DNA from: Caballeronia sp. dw_19
GTDB lineage: Bacteria; Pseudomonadota; Gammaproteobacteria; Burkholderiales; Burkholderiaceae
DNA: 64,000 nt
Direction of reading: 5' to 3'
Assembly (NCBI RefSeq): GCF_018449515.1
Contig: NZ_JAAVUQ010000013.1
Span: 1 to 64,000, forward strand
Shown here: piece by piece, positions 8,575 through 16,979 of the stretch
Numbering within the stretch: position 1 is the first letter of the stretch
Layout of the letters: the number at the start of each line of letters is the position of its first letter
Made by a program: the position numbers and the translations under genes
The notes under the pieces: model-generated
The model's input: the letters and a program-made list of their open reading frames with translations, nothing else
What the model was told of the DNA's origin: nothing
The model's database searches: none

Positions 8575-9561
8575 ATGAACATGCAAGCGTTGGTTCTGAG
8601 CCGCTATAACGGTCCGCTTGAACTGACGGAAGTCCCTCGCCCAAGCGCGCAACCCGGCCAGGTGCTGGTCCGTATTAAAGCGAGCGGCTTGAATCCGCTG
8701 GACATCAAGATTCGCGCGGGCAGCGCCGCGCATGCCAGACATCCGCTGCCGCTGGTGCTGGGTATCGATATGGCAGGCGTGGTCGAAGCGGTCGGGCAAG
8801 GCGTCGATCAGTTCAAGGTAGGTCATGAGGTGTACGGAATGACTGGCGGCGTCGGCGGTCTCCAGGGCTCACTCGCTCAGTTCGCAGCAGTAGATGCTCG
8901 ACTGATCGCGTTGAAGCCTTCCAACCTGTCGATGAAAGAAGCCGCAGCGCTGCCGCTCAGCTTTATCACTTCTTATCAGGGAATCGTGGACAGAGCGCAG
9001 TTGAACGCTGGGCAAACGGTGCTTGTACAAGGTGGTGCGGGCGGTGTCGGGCACGTTTCGGTGCAACTCGCGCGAGCGTTAGGCGGTCACGTTTTTGCAA
9101 CGGTGAGCAAGGGTGACGTCGAACTCATGGCGAGTTATGGCGCGACTGCTATCGACTATCGTGAACACACGGTCGAGCAATACGTTCAGGAACACACGGG
9201 AGGGGAAGGTTTTGATCTCGTGGCCGACACCGTAGGTGGGGCAACGTTAGACGCGTCGTTTTCGGCGGTCAGGCAATTCGGGCATGTCGTGAGCGCGCTA
9301 GGCTGGGGGACACACGCCCTCGCGCCGTTGTCATTCCGCGAAGCAACATACTCTGGCGTATTCACGCTCTCACCGCTGCTAACCGGCAAGCACCGTGAGC
9401 ATCACGGAGAAATTCTGCAGGTAGCGACACGGCTGGTTGAGGCCGGAAAGCTCTCGCCCCGAGTGGACCCACGCAGTTTCGATCTGGCTAGCGCCGACCT
9501 CGCTTATCAGGCTATTGCGGCGGGAACCACCAAGGGAAAAATAGTCGTCGACGTTCAATAG
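8575..9561 (+). CDS. Zinc-type MDR-family quinone oxidoreductase
   Basis: NAD(P)H-dependent oxidoreductase of the medium-chain dehydrogenase/reductase family, 328 residues. The GroES-like N-terminal half contains GQVLVRIKASGLNPLDIKI; the Rossmann half contains VLVQGGAGGVGHVSVQLAR, the AxxGxxG-type cofactor site of quinone oxidoreductases. The structural zinc cysteines of alcohol dehydrogenases are absent, as expected for QOR. ATG at 8575 follows GGG nine bases upstream; 8581 is an alternative. Likely reduces quinones or electrophilic enones, under control of the divergent LysR. Confidence 0.85.
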   Translation: MNMQALVLSRYNGPLELTEVPRPSAQPGQVLVRIKASGLNPLDIKIRAGSAAHARHPLPLVLGIDMAGVVEAVGQGVDQFKVGHEVYGMTGGVGGLQGSLAQFAAVDARLIALKPSNLSMKEAAALPLSFITSYQGIVDRAQLNAGQTVLVQGGAGGVGHVSVQLARALGGHVFATVSKGDVELMASYGATAIDYREHTVEQYVQEHTGGEGFDLVADTVGGATLDASFSAVRQFGHVVSALGWGTHALAPLSFREATYSGVFTLSPLLTGKHREHHGEILQVATRLVEAGKLSPRVDPRSFDLASADLAYQAIAAGTTKGKIVVDVQ

Positions 9562-9689
9562 CGGCATTGGATCAGGATGGATTGCCACGGCCGCGTAAAG
9601 ACAAAACAGACTGTCGGGGTCGGCCGCTGAGTTCGTCTGAAGCTTAACCTGCACCGGGCCGCGCTCATGGGGCAGCCAAAAAAAATGCA

Positions 9690-10577
9690 CTACCGCGATA
9701 ACGTGACATCGACCGGTCGCGCGAATCGCTTGGCGCCGACCACGCACAGCACCACGGCCGTTGCGACAGCCACCATCGGCCAGCCGACCGGCTCGTGCAA
9801 CAACGTCGCGGCAAGCACGAGCCCGAAGAACGGTTGCAGCAATTGCAACTGCCCCACAGCCGCAATACCGCCCTGAGCCAGGCCTCGATACCAGAACATG
9901 AAACCGATCAACATACTGAACAAGGAGACGTAGGCAAGCCCCATCCATGCCGAGCCACCCACATCGGCCCAGGACGATGGCATGGTGGCAAGCGCCAGCG
10001 GCGCCATGATAGGCAGCGACAACACCAGCGCCCACGAGATCACCTGCCAGCCGCCAAGCTTGCGCGACAGCCTGCCGCCTTCCGCATAACCAAGCCCGCA
10101 GACAACGATGGCCGCGAACATCAGGACATCGCCGACCGGTGACGCCCCCGTCCCCTGTGCCAGCGCAAATCCGGCGACAAGCAAGGCGCCAAAACCAGAA
10201 AACAGCCAGAACGCAGGGCGCGGACGCTCACCTCCGCGCAGCACGCCGAAGATCGCCGTCGAAAGCGGCAGCAAGGCAACAAAGACAACCGAATGAGCGG
10301 CGGTGATGTGTTTGAGCGCAAGGGCGGTGAGCAGCGGAAAGCCGATGACGACGCCGCACGCCACCACTGCGAGCGAAATCAGATCGCCTCTTTCGGGCCG
10401 CTTTTGCCGGAACATCAGCAAGAGCGCCAGTCCCAGCAAGCCAGCAATGCCAGCACGCGCGACCGTGAGAAAGACCGGGTCGAACGCCGCGACCGCTACA
10501 CGTGTCGCGGGCAATGAGCCGCTGAAAATCAGCATCCCGAGGAAACCGTTCGTCCATCCGCTTGCCGTCTTGTCCAT
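9690..10577 (-). CDS. EamA/DMT-family transporter
   Basis: Drug/metabolite-transporter-family inner-membrane protein of about 295 residues with ten predicted hydrophobic segments in two EamA repeats (first about 10-140, second about 150-290, with GQLQLLQPFFGLVLAATLLHEP near the end). Members export amino acids or other metabolites. Two adjacent ATGs exist at 10580 and 10577; the second sits five bases after GGGGA. It is divergent from a MocR-type regulator, a frequent pairing for exporters tied to vitamin B6 or amino-acid metabolism. Confidence 0.86.
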   Translation of the reverse strand: MDKTASGWTNGFLGMLIFSGSLPATRVAVAAFDPVFLTVARAGIAGLLGLALLLMFRQKRPERGDLISLAVVACGVVIGFPLLTALALKHITAAHSVVFVALLPLSTAIFGVLRGGERPRPAFWLFSGFGALLVAGFALAQGTGASPVGDVLMFAAIVVCGLGYAEGGRLSRKLGGWQVISWALVLSLPIMAPLALATMPSSWADVGGSAWMGLAYVSLFSMLIGFMFWYRGLAQGGIAAVGQLQLLQPFFGLVLAATLLHEPVGWPMVAVATAVVLCVVGAKRFARPVDVTLSR

Positions 10578-10645
10578 CATGTTCCCCTATTTTCAGCTAG
10601 CCAGTATCGGCCCTCAAGGCATGGATTTTCCAGAGACAGTGCACT

Positions 10646-10667
10646 ACAGTTATGGAAAACTGTATGG
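10646..10667. promoter_or_regulatory. MocR-type operator candidate
   Basis: The divergent region contains the inverted repeat ACAGTT (10646-10651) / AACTGT (10658-10663) overlapping a direct repeat TATGG (10651-10655, 10663-10667) spaced 12 bp. MocR regulators commonly bind direct repeats in divergent promoter regions. The site is about 20 bp from the MocR start codon. Confidence 0.5.
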
Positions 10668-10684
10668 GTTAAAAATCAGTACAC

Positions 10685-12085
10685 ATGGAAGACACCACCT
10701 TTTTTGCCACAGACGGCACGCTGGTCGAGCGTGTCATGCAGGCCATCCGGCAGCGGATTGCCGGACGCACCCTGGCGCCGGGCGCCAAGGTTCCGTCCAT
10801 CCGGGGCTTCGCCGAAACCTTGCAAGTCTCGAAGTCCACCGTGGTGGAAGCCTACGATCGCCTCGCTGCCGAAGGGGTCATTCAGTCGCGCCGCGGTTCC
10901 GGCTTTTACGTCGCCGGCCACCTGCCGCCGCTGTCGCTCGCTGAGCTGGGCCCGCGCCTGGACCGCGTTGTCGATCCGTTCTGGGTGTCGCGGCAATCGC
11001 TGGAGGCCGGCGCGAATGCCCTTAAACCCGGTTGCGGCTGGCTGCCTGCATCGTGGCTGCCCGAGGCGGGGCTGCGTCGCGCATTGCGATCCGTCGCGCG
11101 CACCGACGCGGCCGTGCTGGCCGATTACGGCACATCCCTCGGGCTCCCGGCGCTGCGGCAATTGCTCGCCCGCCGCATGGCGGATCGCGGCATTGAAGCG
11201 GCACCCGATCAGATCATCCTCACCGAATCCGGCACGCAGGCCATCGACCTGTTATGCCGTCTGCTGCTCGAACCGGGCGATACGGTACTCGTCGATGACC
11301 CTTGCTATTTCAATTTCCTCGCCCTGCTGCGTGCTCACCGGGCCAAGGTCGTGAGCGTTCCCTATACGCCCGCAGGTCCCGATATCGACCTGTTCGCGCA
11401 GGCGCTCGCGGAGCATCGGCCGCGCTTGTACATCACCAATTCCGCGCTTCACAATCCGACGGGCGCAACGCTCTCGCCGGTCGTCGCGCATCGGCTTCTA
11501 AAGCTCGCGGACCAGTCAGGTCTCACGATTATCGAAGACGATATCTTCGGCGACTTCGAGCACGAATCCGCCCCCCGTCTGGCAGCTTTCGACGGCCTGG
11601 AGCGAGTCGTCCATATCGGCAGCTTTTCCAAGAGTCTCTCGGCGTCAGTACGTTGCGGTTTTATCGCGGTGCGGCGCGACTGGGTCGAACGATTGATCGA
11701 TTTAAAGATTGCCACCTCATTCGGCGGCGGACGGCTTTCGGGCGAACTCATTCTCGGCGTGCTGAAAGACGGCACGTACAGAAAGCACATGGAGAACTTA
11801 CGGGAGCGCTTGTCCCGTACGATGGGACAAACAAGCGCGCGGCTGGAAGCACTTGGTATAGAACCATGGATCGAGCCACGAGGCGGCATGTTTCTCTGGT
11901 GCAAGCTGCCCGAAGGACTGGATGCAACGGACGTTGCCCGCCGGGCGCTGGCAGACAACGTCATTCTTGCGCCGGGCAATGCGTTTAGCGTTGCGCAGTC
12001 CGCAAGCCAGTTCCTGCGTTTTAATGTCGCCCAATCGACAGACCCGCGCGTTTTTACTGTGCTCGAGGCAGCGATGCATGGGTGA
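10685..12085 (+). CDS. GntR/MocR-family regulator with aminotransferase domain
   Basis: A 466-residue MocR protein: an N-terminal GntR winged helix (VPSIRGFAETLQVSKSTVVEAYDRL, about 37-61) joined to a fold-type I aminotransferase domain from about residue 115. The PLP-binding lysine is in GSFSKSLSASVRCG, about residue 316, and the upstream aspartate is in IIEDDIFGDFEHE. Such proteins sense PLP or an amino-acid adduct and control adjacent genes, here most likely the divergent EamA transporter. Confidence 0.9.
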   Translation: MEDTTFFATDGTLVERVMQAIRQRIAGRTLAPGAKVPSIRGFAETLQVSKSTVVEAYDRLAAEGVIQSRRGSGFYVAGHLPPLSLAELGPRLDRVVDPFWVSRQSLEAGANALKPGCGWLPASWLPEAGLRRALRSVARTDAAVLADYGTSLGLPALRQLLARRMADRGIEAAPDQIILTESGTQAIDLLCRLLLEPGDTVLVDDPCYFNFLALLRAHRAKVVSVPYTPAGPDIDLFAQALAEHRPRLYITNSALHNPTGATLSPVVAHRLLKLADQSGLTIIEDDIFGDFEHESAPRLAAFDGLERVVHIGSFSKSLSASVRCGFIAVRRDWVERLIDLKIATSFGGGRLSGELILGVLKDGTYRKHMENLRERLSRTMGQTSARLEALGIEPWIEPRGGMFLWCKLPEGLDATDVARRALADNVILAPGNAFSVAQSASQFLRFNVAQSTDPRVFTVLEAAMHG

Positions 12086-12131
12086 CGTTCGGGCGCTTTT
12101 AACGCATGCAATGCGAAGGGTGAACGTCACC
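12081..12131. terminator. Bidirectional hairpin between convergent genes
   Basis: GGTGACGTTC (12081-12090) pairs perfectly with GAACGTCACC (12122-12131), with a smaller stem CGCAT/ATGCG inside. It spans the stop of the MocR gene and lies before the 3' end of the nitronate monooxygenase gene. There is no strong T run, so it is terminator-like only. Confidence 0.5.
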
Positions 12132-12140
12132 GGCAACGCG

Positions 12141-13217
12141 TCAAGCCTGCGCCATCTTCGCCAGCGCTTCGCTGATCAACACGCGCGTCAATTCGCCTGC
12201 GGGCAGTTCACGCCCAAGCCGCGCCGCCTGCCCTGACCACAGGCTCGTGAAGTCGCCCTTGCCTGCCTGCTCGGCCTTGGCCTTGAGCGGTGCAAGCGCG
12301 GCGCCGGCAAGCGGAAAGGCGGGTGCCACAGCGGACAGCGGACCTAGTTCACGGATAGCCCGATTGATAATGCCGCGCGCCGGCCGGCCCGTGAATATGT
12401 TCGTCAACACAGTGGAATCATCCTGCGACTCGCGCAGCGCTATTCGATGCACCTCCGGCAGTTTCGCCTCGGGACAAAACAGATACGCGGTCCCCATCTG
12501 CACGGCCGACGCGCCCAGTGCGAACGCAGCGACAATTCCCCGTGCGTCGGTTATGCCGCCCGCGGCGATCACGGGAACAGAGACGGCATCAACGACTTGC
12601 GGCACCAGCGCGAACGTGCCGACCTGAGCGGCATAGTCCTGCGTCAGGAAATTTCCGCGATGCCCGCCTGCCTCAACGCCCATCGCAATCACGGCGTCAC
12701 ACCCATGCGCCTCAAGCCAGCGCGCTTCCGCGACAGTCGTTGCCGACGCGATGACTTTCGCGCCGGTCGCCTTCACGCGATCGAACAGTATTTTATCTGG
12801 CAGTCCGAAATGAAAACTCACGACCTCAGGTTTGAATTCTTCCACGACCGCGCAGAAGTCACTGTCGAATGGACGACGGCCTGCCGCGGGCGGTGTCACT
12901 TCGGGATCGAGTCCATACTCGACGTAATACTCCGCCAGACGCGCGCGCCATGCCATGCTGCGCGATACATCGGCTTGCGGCGGAACGTGACAAAAGAAAT
13001 TGACGTTGATCGGGGAGCGCGTTTTCGACCGGATCAACGCGATGCCGTCACGCGCTTGCTCCACGGTGAGTAGCGCGCAAGGCAGCGATCCCAGGCCGCC
13101 TGCTTCGCATACCGCTATGGCCAATTCGGGCGTGCCGGGGCCCGCCATGGGCGCGAGAATAATAGGTGCGTCAATACCAAACAAGTCGAGAATCCGACGA
13201 TTGCGCCAAGTACTCAT
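12141..13217 (-). CDS. Nitronate monooxygenase family flavoprotein
   Basis: FMN-dependent TIM-barrel enzyme of the NMO/2-nitropropane dioxygenase family, 358 residues. Typical elements are APMAGPGTPELAIAV near the N terminus, GLGSLP, EAGGHRG at mid-protein and the phosphate-binding IAAGGITD...ALGASAVQMGTAYL. Such enzymes oxidise propionate-3-nitronate or other nitronates. The start at 13217 follows AGGAGA, eight bases from the ATG; the upstream open frame to 13274 has no such signal. The divergent LysR probably controls it. Confidence 0.88.
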   Translation of the reverse strand: MSTWRNRRILDLFGIDAPIILAPMAGPGTPELAIAVCEAGGLGSLPCALLTVEQARDGIALIRSKTRSPINVNFFCHVPPQADVSRSMAWRARLAEYYVEYGLDPEVTPPAAGRRPFDSDFCAVVEEFKPEVVSFHFGLPDKILFDRVKATGAKVIASATTVAEARWLEAHGCDAVIAMGVEAGGHRGNFLTQDYAAQVGTFALVPQVVDAVSVPVIAAGGITDARGIVAAFALGASAVQMGTAYLFCPEAKLPEVHRIALRESQDDSTVLTNIFTGRPARGIINRAIRELGPLSAVAPAFPLAGAALAPLKAKAEQAGKGDFTSLWSGQAARLGRELPAGELTRVLISEALAKMAQA

Positions 13218-13443
13218 GCTTCTTTTCTCCTTGATCATTGCGGTGCCTGAGTGCCTTGGATCCATCCATTGCACTCGGCTTGACCCACGCGCGGGCCGGC
13301 TCCATTACCGCGAAAAACGCGCTCCCAATGCCCGCTTTACTTTTCAATAGAACCTTTTGCTTTCCGCTTAAGGACGGCCTTTAGCCCACGCCGTCAGCAG
13401 CGCAAAGCTTAGCAAGCTTTCAAGGAGCGAGCGGCGCTTTGAT

Positions 13444-13460
13444 GTGATAATTGCTATCAC
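13444..13460. promoter_or_regulatory. LysR-type operator palindrome
   Basis: GTGATA (13444-13449), five bases ATTGC, then TATCAC (13455-13460) form a perfect 17-bp palindrome. It contains the T-N11-A spacing of LysR boxes and lies 23 bp before the LysR start and 226 bp before the divergent nitronate monooxygenase start. It most likely serves autoregulation. Confidence 0.65.
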
Positions 13461-13483
13461 TTTTCCCGATATCGAGAGTCGAC

Positions 13484-14371
13484 ATGGACGCCGCCGATTT
13501 ACGCATATTCGAGTCGGTCGCGCGAAACGGCAGCATGAATCGTGCAGCCCTGGAACTTCATACTGTTCAGTCGAACGTGACGGCGCGGGTTCGCTTGCTG
13601 GAAGAGGAATTGGGTGCACCCCTCTTTCACCGGCACCACCGAGGCGTAGAACTGACGGCTGCGGGGCGCAGGCTATTGCCTTTCTCCAGACAGATGGCGC
13701 GGTTACTCGACGACGCACGCAGCGCCGTCAAAGATGACGGCGTCCCGCGTGGACCGCTGGTTCTTGGCACGCTGGAAACCACTGCTGCACTGCGCATGCC
13801 CGACGTCCTCGCTTCGTTTGCGCTGGCTTATCCGCATGTGGACATGGTGGTGCGCACCGGGACCACGGCGAGCCTGATCGACGACGTGCTGCAGTACCGG
13901 CTCGACGGCGCGTTTGTCGCGGGTCCCGTGCGTCATGAGGACCTGTCCACCGAGGTCATCTTTCGAGAGGAAATGGTGCTCGTGACCGCGCGTCATATTC
14001 GCTCTATCGCTGAGCTTGCGGAGTCGGGCAGCGTGAAGACCATCGTATTCCGGATTGGATGTTCGTATAGAGCACGGCTGGACAGCGTCCTCACGCGGCA
14101 TGGCTTGCAGGTCAGCACGCCACTGAAATTCGGCTCACTCGATGCCATGCTCGGTTGTGTGGCTGCAGGCGTCGGCGTGACGCTGCTGCCGAGAGGCGTA
14201 GTCGCCACGGCGTGGCGCGAGGGCCGCGTGGCAGTGCATGATATTGCGCCCGAAGAGGCTCGCGTTGACACGCTGTTCGTGCGTCGCCGCGAAGTATATT
14301 CGAGCACCGCGCTTAACGCCTTTCTCGCGATTGCGCGTCCGGTTGCAACCCCCACGCTCGTGCTTGCTTGA
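13484..14371 (+). CDS. LysR-family transcriptional regulator
   Basis: A 295-residue LysR protein. The winged helix covers about residues 1-60 (NGSMNRAALELHTVQSNVTARVRLLEEELGAPLF); the remainder is the periplasmic-binding-like effector domain with the terminal core LGCVAAGVGVTLLPRGVV. The ATG at 13484 gives the usual MDxxDLRIF start, and the frame upstream to 13451 would run through the operator. It is divergent from nitronate monooxygenase. Confidence 0.88.
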   Translation: MDAADLRIFESVARNGSMNRAALELHTVQSNVTARVRLLEEELGAPLFHRHHRGVELTAAGRRLLPFSRQMARLLDDARSAVKDDGVPRGPLVLGTLETTAALRMPDVLASFALAYPHVDMVVRTGTTASLIDDVLQYRLDGAFVAGPVRHEDLSTEVIFREEMVLVTARHIRSIAELAESGSVKTIVFRIGCSYRARLDSVLTRHGLQVSTPLKFGSLDAMLGCVAAGVGVTLLPRGVVATAWREGRVAVHDIAPEEARVDTLFVRRREVYSSTALNAFLAIARPVATPTLVLA

Positions 14372-14433
14372 ACGATATGGACGCGAGCGATCAGATAGCG
14401 GCTTCGCGTAGATGCGCTTTCAAGTGACCCCGC

Positions 14434-14835
14434 TCAGACGTGATTGCTGAAAACTTCCTTCGCAGCGAACAGGCCGTTGAGCGCAGCCGGGAATCCCGCA
14501 TACACCGCCATTTGCATGATGGTCTCGACTATCTCGTCGCGGCTAAGACCCACGTTAAGCCCCGCGGCAATATGAACCTTAAGCTGGGGCGTTGCATTGC
14601 CCAACGCGGTGAGTGCTGCAATGGTGGCAATTTCACGAGCACGGATGTCCAGGCCCGGTCGCGAATAGATATCGCCGAATGGAAATTCAAACAGGTACTT
14701 CGCAAAGTCCGGGGCGATATCGGCAAGCGATTGGATGACCTTCTCCCCGGCTTCCCCGTCGATCTCCGACAACACCCGTTTGCCTCGTTCTAGGCGACTT
14801 TCCTGATCCGCTTGGCGTTCGATCGTGTTTTGCAT
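14434..14835 (-). CDS. Carboxymuconolactone decarboxylase family protein
   Basis: A 133-residue AhpD-like all-helical protein of the CMD family. The characteristic block is FPFGDIYSRPGLDIRAREIATIAALTALG followed by LKVHIAAGLNVGLSRDEIVETIMQMAVYAG. The CxxC of AhpD is absent, so it fits the gamma-CMD-like branch rather than a peroxiredoxin partner. Its ATG lies 46 bp inside the end of the upstream merR gene, so the two are co-transcribed and probably translationally linked. Confidence 0.85.
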   Translation of the reverse strand: MQNTIERQADQESRLERGKRVLSEIDGEAGEKVIQSLADIAPDFAKYLFEFPFGDIYSRPGLDIRAREIATIAALTALGNATPQLKVHIAAGLNVGLSRDEIVETIMQMAVYAGFPAALNGLFAAKEVFSNHV

Positions 14836-15197
14836 TTTTCGGTCCTCAGTTGAGCATTGGCATAACCATCTATCTTGTTGTCGAGGACGAGAAGGCATGC
14901 CTGAAGTTCCGCCACCCTGAGTTGAACCTGATCGCGATGCTCCGTCAGCAGCTTGCACCGCGCTTCCTCAGTCACTGCACCCTGGGCGCGAAGCCCGGCA
15001 TAACGCAGCATTTCCTGAATCGGCATGCCAGTCGTTTTTAGCCGGCCAAGGAACTCGATCCATGTAAGGATTGAAGCGTCATACATACGTTGACCGGCGC
15101 TGTCTCGCGGCGCGAACGGGAGCAATCCAATCCGTTCATAGTAGCGAATCGTATGGGCCGTGAGGCCCGTCTGCCCGGCGATGTCACCTATCTTCAT
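14790..15197 (-). CDS. MerR-family transcriptional regulator
   Basis: A 135-residue MerR protein. It starts MKIGDIAGQTGLTAHTIRYYE, the conserved MerR winged helix, then ERIGLLPFAPRDSAGQRMYD and a dimerisation helix. It lacks the paired C-terminal metal-binding cysteines of CueR or MerR, resembling the NmlR/AdhR group that responds to aldehydes or other electrophiles. A perfect inverted repeat sits 34 bp before its start. Its 3' end overlaps the decarboxylase-family gene by 46 bp. Confidence 0.87.
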   Translation of the reverse strand: MKIGDIAGQTGLTAHTIRYYERIGLLPFAPRDSAGQRMYDASILTWIEFLGRLKTTGMPIQEMLRYAGLRAQGAVTEEARCKLLTEHRDQVQLRVAELQACLLVLDNKIDGYANAQLRTEKCKTRSNAKRIRKVA

Positions 15198-15231
15198 GGC
15201 TTCGTTCTCGTTTCGACATAGAGCATGGTAG

Positions 15232-15253
15232 GACTTAGAGCGCACTCTAAGTC
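15232..15253. promoter_or_regulatory. MerR operator
   Basis: GACTTAGAG (15232-15240) and CTCTAAGTC (15245-15253) form a perfect inverted repeat with a 4-bp spacer upstream of merR. Symmetric CTTAGAG/CTCTAAG sequences are typical of MerR-family operators of the aldehyde/NmlR type placed between -35 and -10. Confidence 0.75.
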
Positions 15254-15471
15254 AAGCGCTTTCGGGCATTGTGCCGCTAACGCGGAATACAGGGCACTGG
15301 CGTTGCGTTAGGTGTGCGGGCTTAGTCCCGGAAAATCTCGAAAGCTCGCTTTGTCCTCGTCGGCCGCTCGTCACGAGGCGCAGAAAGTTCACGTACCATA
15401 CGTCGTGCGCCGTACTGGCTGGTCCCGTTTCAATGTCGCTTTTTCGAATAATCTCTACAAAGACGCGCGCT

Positions 15472-16197
15472 ATGGAATACGTCCTTGTTTTAATCGTCGG
15501 CGTGGCAGCCGGCATGTTGAGCGGCATTATCGGCACGGGATCGTCCATGATGCTGATGCCGGTCCTCGTGATCCTGTTTGGTCCCCAGCAGGCCGTCCCC
15601 ATCATGGCAATCGGCGCGATCATGGGGAATTTCGGCAAGATCGTCGCGTGGTGGAGAGAGATTGACTGGCGTGCTTGCGGCGCCTATTGCCTGACCGCTG
15701 TTCCGGGCGCAGCGCTGGGGGTTCACACGCTGTTATTGTTGCCCGCCCGCGCAGTTGAAATAGCCCTCGGCGTATTTTTTGTAGCCATGATTCCCACGCG
15801 GCGATGGCTCGCGCGACGGTCGGTGAAGTTCAGCCTCTTGCACCTCGCGCTGATCGGCGGCCCAGTCGGATTTTTGACTGGCATTGTCGTCTCAACGGGT
15901 CCGATCACGGTGCCTGTTTTTACGTCTTACGGACTTGAACGAGGCGCTTTTCTCGCTACTGAAGCCGCCGGTTCGCTCGCCGTGTACGGGACCAAGATCG
16001 CTGCGTTCAAGGAGTTTGGTGCCCTGCCGGCGGGCGTCGTGTTTCAAGGTTTGATCGCGGGAACGGCGCTCATGACCGGATCGTTTTTCGCAAAGTCGAT
16101 CGTCGTCCGCATGGCGCCGTCGACGTTCAAATTGCTGGTCGACGGACTCATGTTGTCGTCTGGCCTCTCCTTACTCCGGGCAGCGGCCGGCCAATAG
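15472..16197 (+). CDS. TSUP-family (TauE/SafE) membrane permease
   Basis: Inner-membrane protein of 241 residues with about seven hydrophobic segments. The TSUP signature GVAAGMLSGIIGTGSSMMLMP stands at the N terminus and is repeated in weaker form in the second half (GGPVGFLTGIVVSTGPITVPV). Members move sulfite, sulfonates or organic anions. ATG at 15472 is preferred because it starts directly at the first membrane segment; an ATG at 15433 would add 13 residues. It is divergent from merR, which leaves regulation by the MerR protein possible. Confidence 0.82.
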   Translation: MEYVLVLIVGVAAGMLSGIIGTGSSMMLMPVLVILFGPQQAVPIMAIGAIMGNFGKIVAWWREIDWRACGAYCLTAVPGAALGVHTLLLLPARAVEIALGVFFVAMIPTRRWLARRSVKFSLLHLALIGGPVGFLTGIVVSTGPITVPVFTSYGLERGAFLATEAAGSLAVYGTKIAAFKEFGALPAGVVFQGLIAGTALMTGSFFAKSIVVRMAPSTFKLLVDGLMLSSGLSLLRAAAGQ

Positions 16198-16201
16198 CCC
16201 C

Positions 16202-16222
16202 CAAGCCAGCTTGGCTGGCTTG
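16202..16222. terminator. Hairpin after the TSUP gene
   Basis: CAAGCCAGC pairs perfectly with GCTGGCTTG around a 3-base loop, immediately after the stop of the permease gene. No T run follows, so it may only protect the 3' end. Confidence 0.4.
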
Positions 16223-16237
16223 AAAACCGCACAAATA

Positions 16238-16663
16238 ATGACGCTACTGACCTTATCTCGTCTTCGAACCGCTGCGGCGCTCACGTCCATGCTTACCGTC
16301 TATGGATGCGCCGCAGTACAGGAGACTCAGTGCGCTCCCGGCGAAGAGCGCGCGGTCAACGACGTAATGATCTTCGGCACGGCCAAGCCCGTCGGTATCG
16401 TTACGCCCGGAGAGTGGACGGAATTCCTGCGAACCTCAGTGACGCCCCGGTTTCCTCAAGGGCTGACGGTGTGGCAAGCCTCCGGACAATGGAAGGGCGC
16501 TAATACCACGATCGTTCACGAAGCCTCGTTTGTACTTAGCCTGGTCCATCCCGACAACGAGCCTAGCGAAGCTGCGGTAAAAGCGATCGGCAACGAATAC
16601 AAAGCACGCTTTAGCCAGGAGTCCGTGCTCAGGATCAAGAGCCACGCTTGCGTTTCTTTTTAA
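16238..16663 (+). CDS. DUF3574 lipoprotein
   Basis: A 141-residue exported protein. The N terminus has a hydrophobic stretch ending in the lipobox LTVYGC, so the mature protein is probably lipid-anchored. The body matches the DUF3574 family pattern (FGTAKPVGIVTPGEWTEFL, RFPQGLTVWQASGQW). The function of DUF3574 is unknown. ATG at 16238 is chosen; a TTG at 16211 in the preceding hairpin is less likely. Confidence 0.75.
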   Translation: MTLLTLSRLRTAAALTSMLTVYGCAAVQETQCAPGEERAVNDVMIFGTAKPVGIVTPGEWTEFLRTSVTPRFPQGLTVWQASGQWKGANTTIVHEASFVLSLVHPDNEPSEAAVKAIGNEYKARFSQESVLRIKSHACVSF

Positions 16664-16979
16664 GCCTTTTTAAGTGTCCCCTTAAGCGACAGCACGCAGT
16701 TGCGCTCCCAGGATCTTCAGCGATCTTACGAACTGCTACCTCAACTTAAAAATAGACCGCGTTCCGAGCTAGTCAAGATGGACATTCGGTCCCGCAGTTT
16801 CTGCGGCTCCGACGCGCGAGCGACTTGTTCAACCGGTATCGGTCTTATACAAGTTTCGCGAAACCGTCCGCGCTCCAGCGTTCGCTCCCTACGCCGTGAT
16901 GAACGAAGAACAAGCCATCGGGATCATACTGATCTCCGCTCGAGATGTGCCGTCTTCACTTTTGAGAGTCATTTCAACG
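16664..16979. other. Gene-free stretch before the potassium channel gene
   Basis: No supported protein. In-frame codons precede the channel start back to 16896 but lack family similarity. I see no structured element. Confidence 0.5.
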
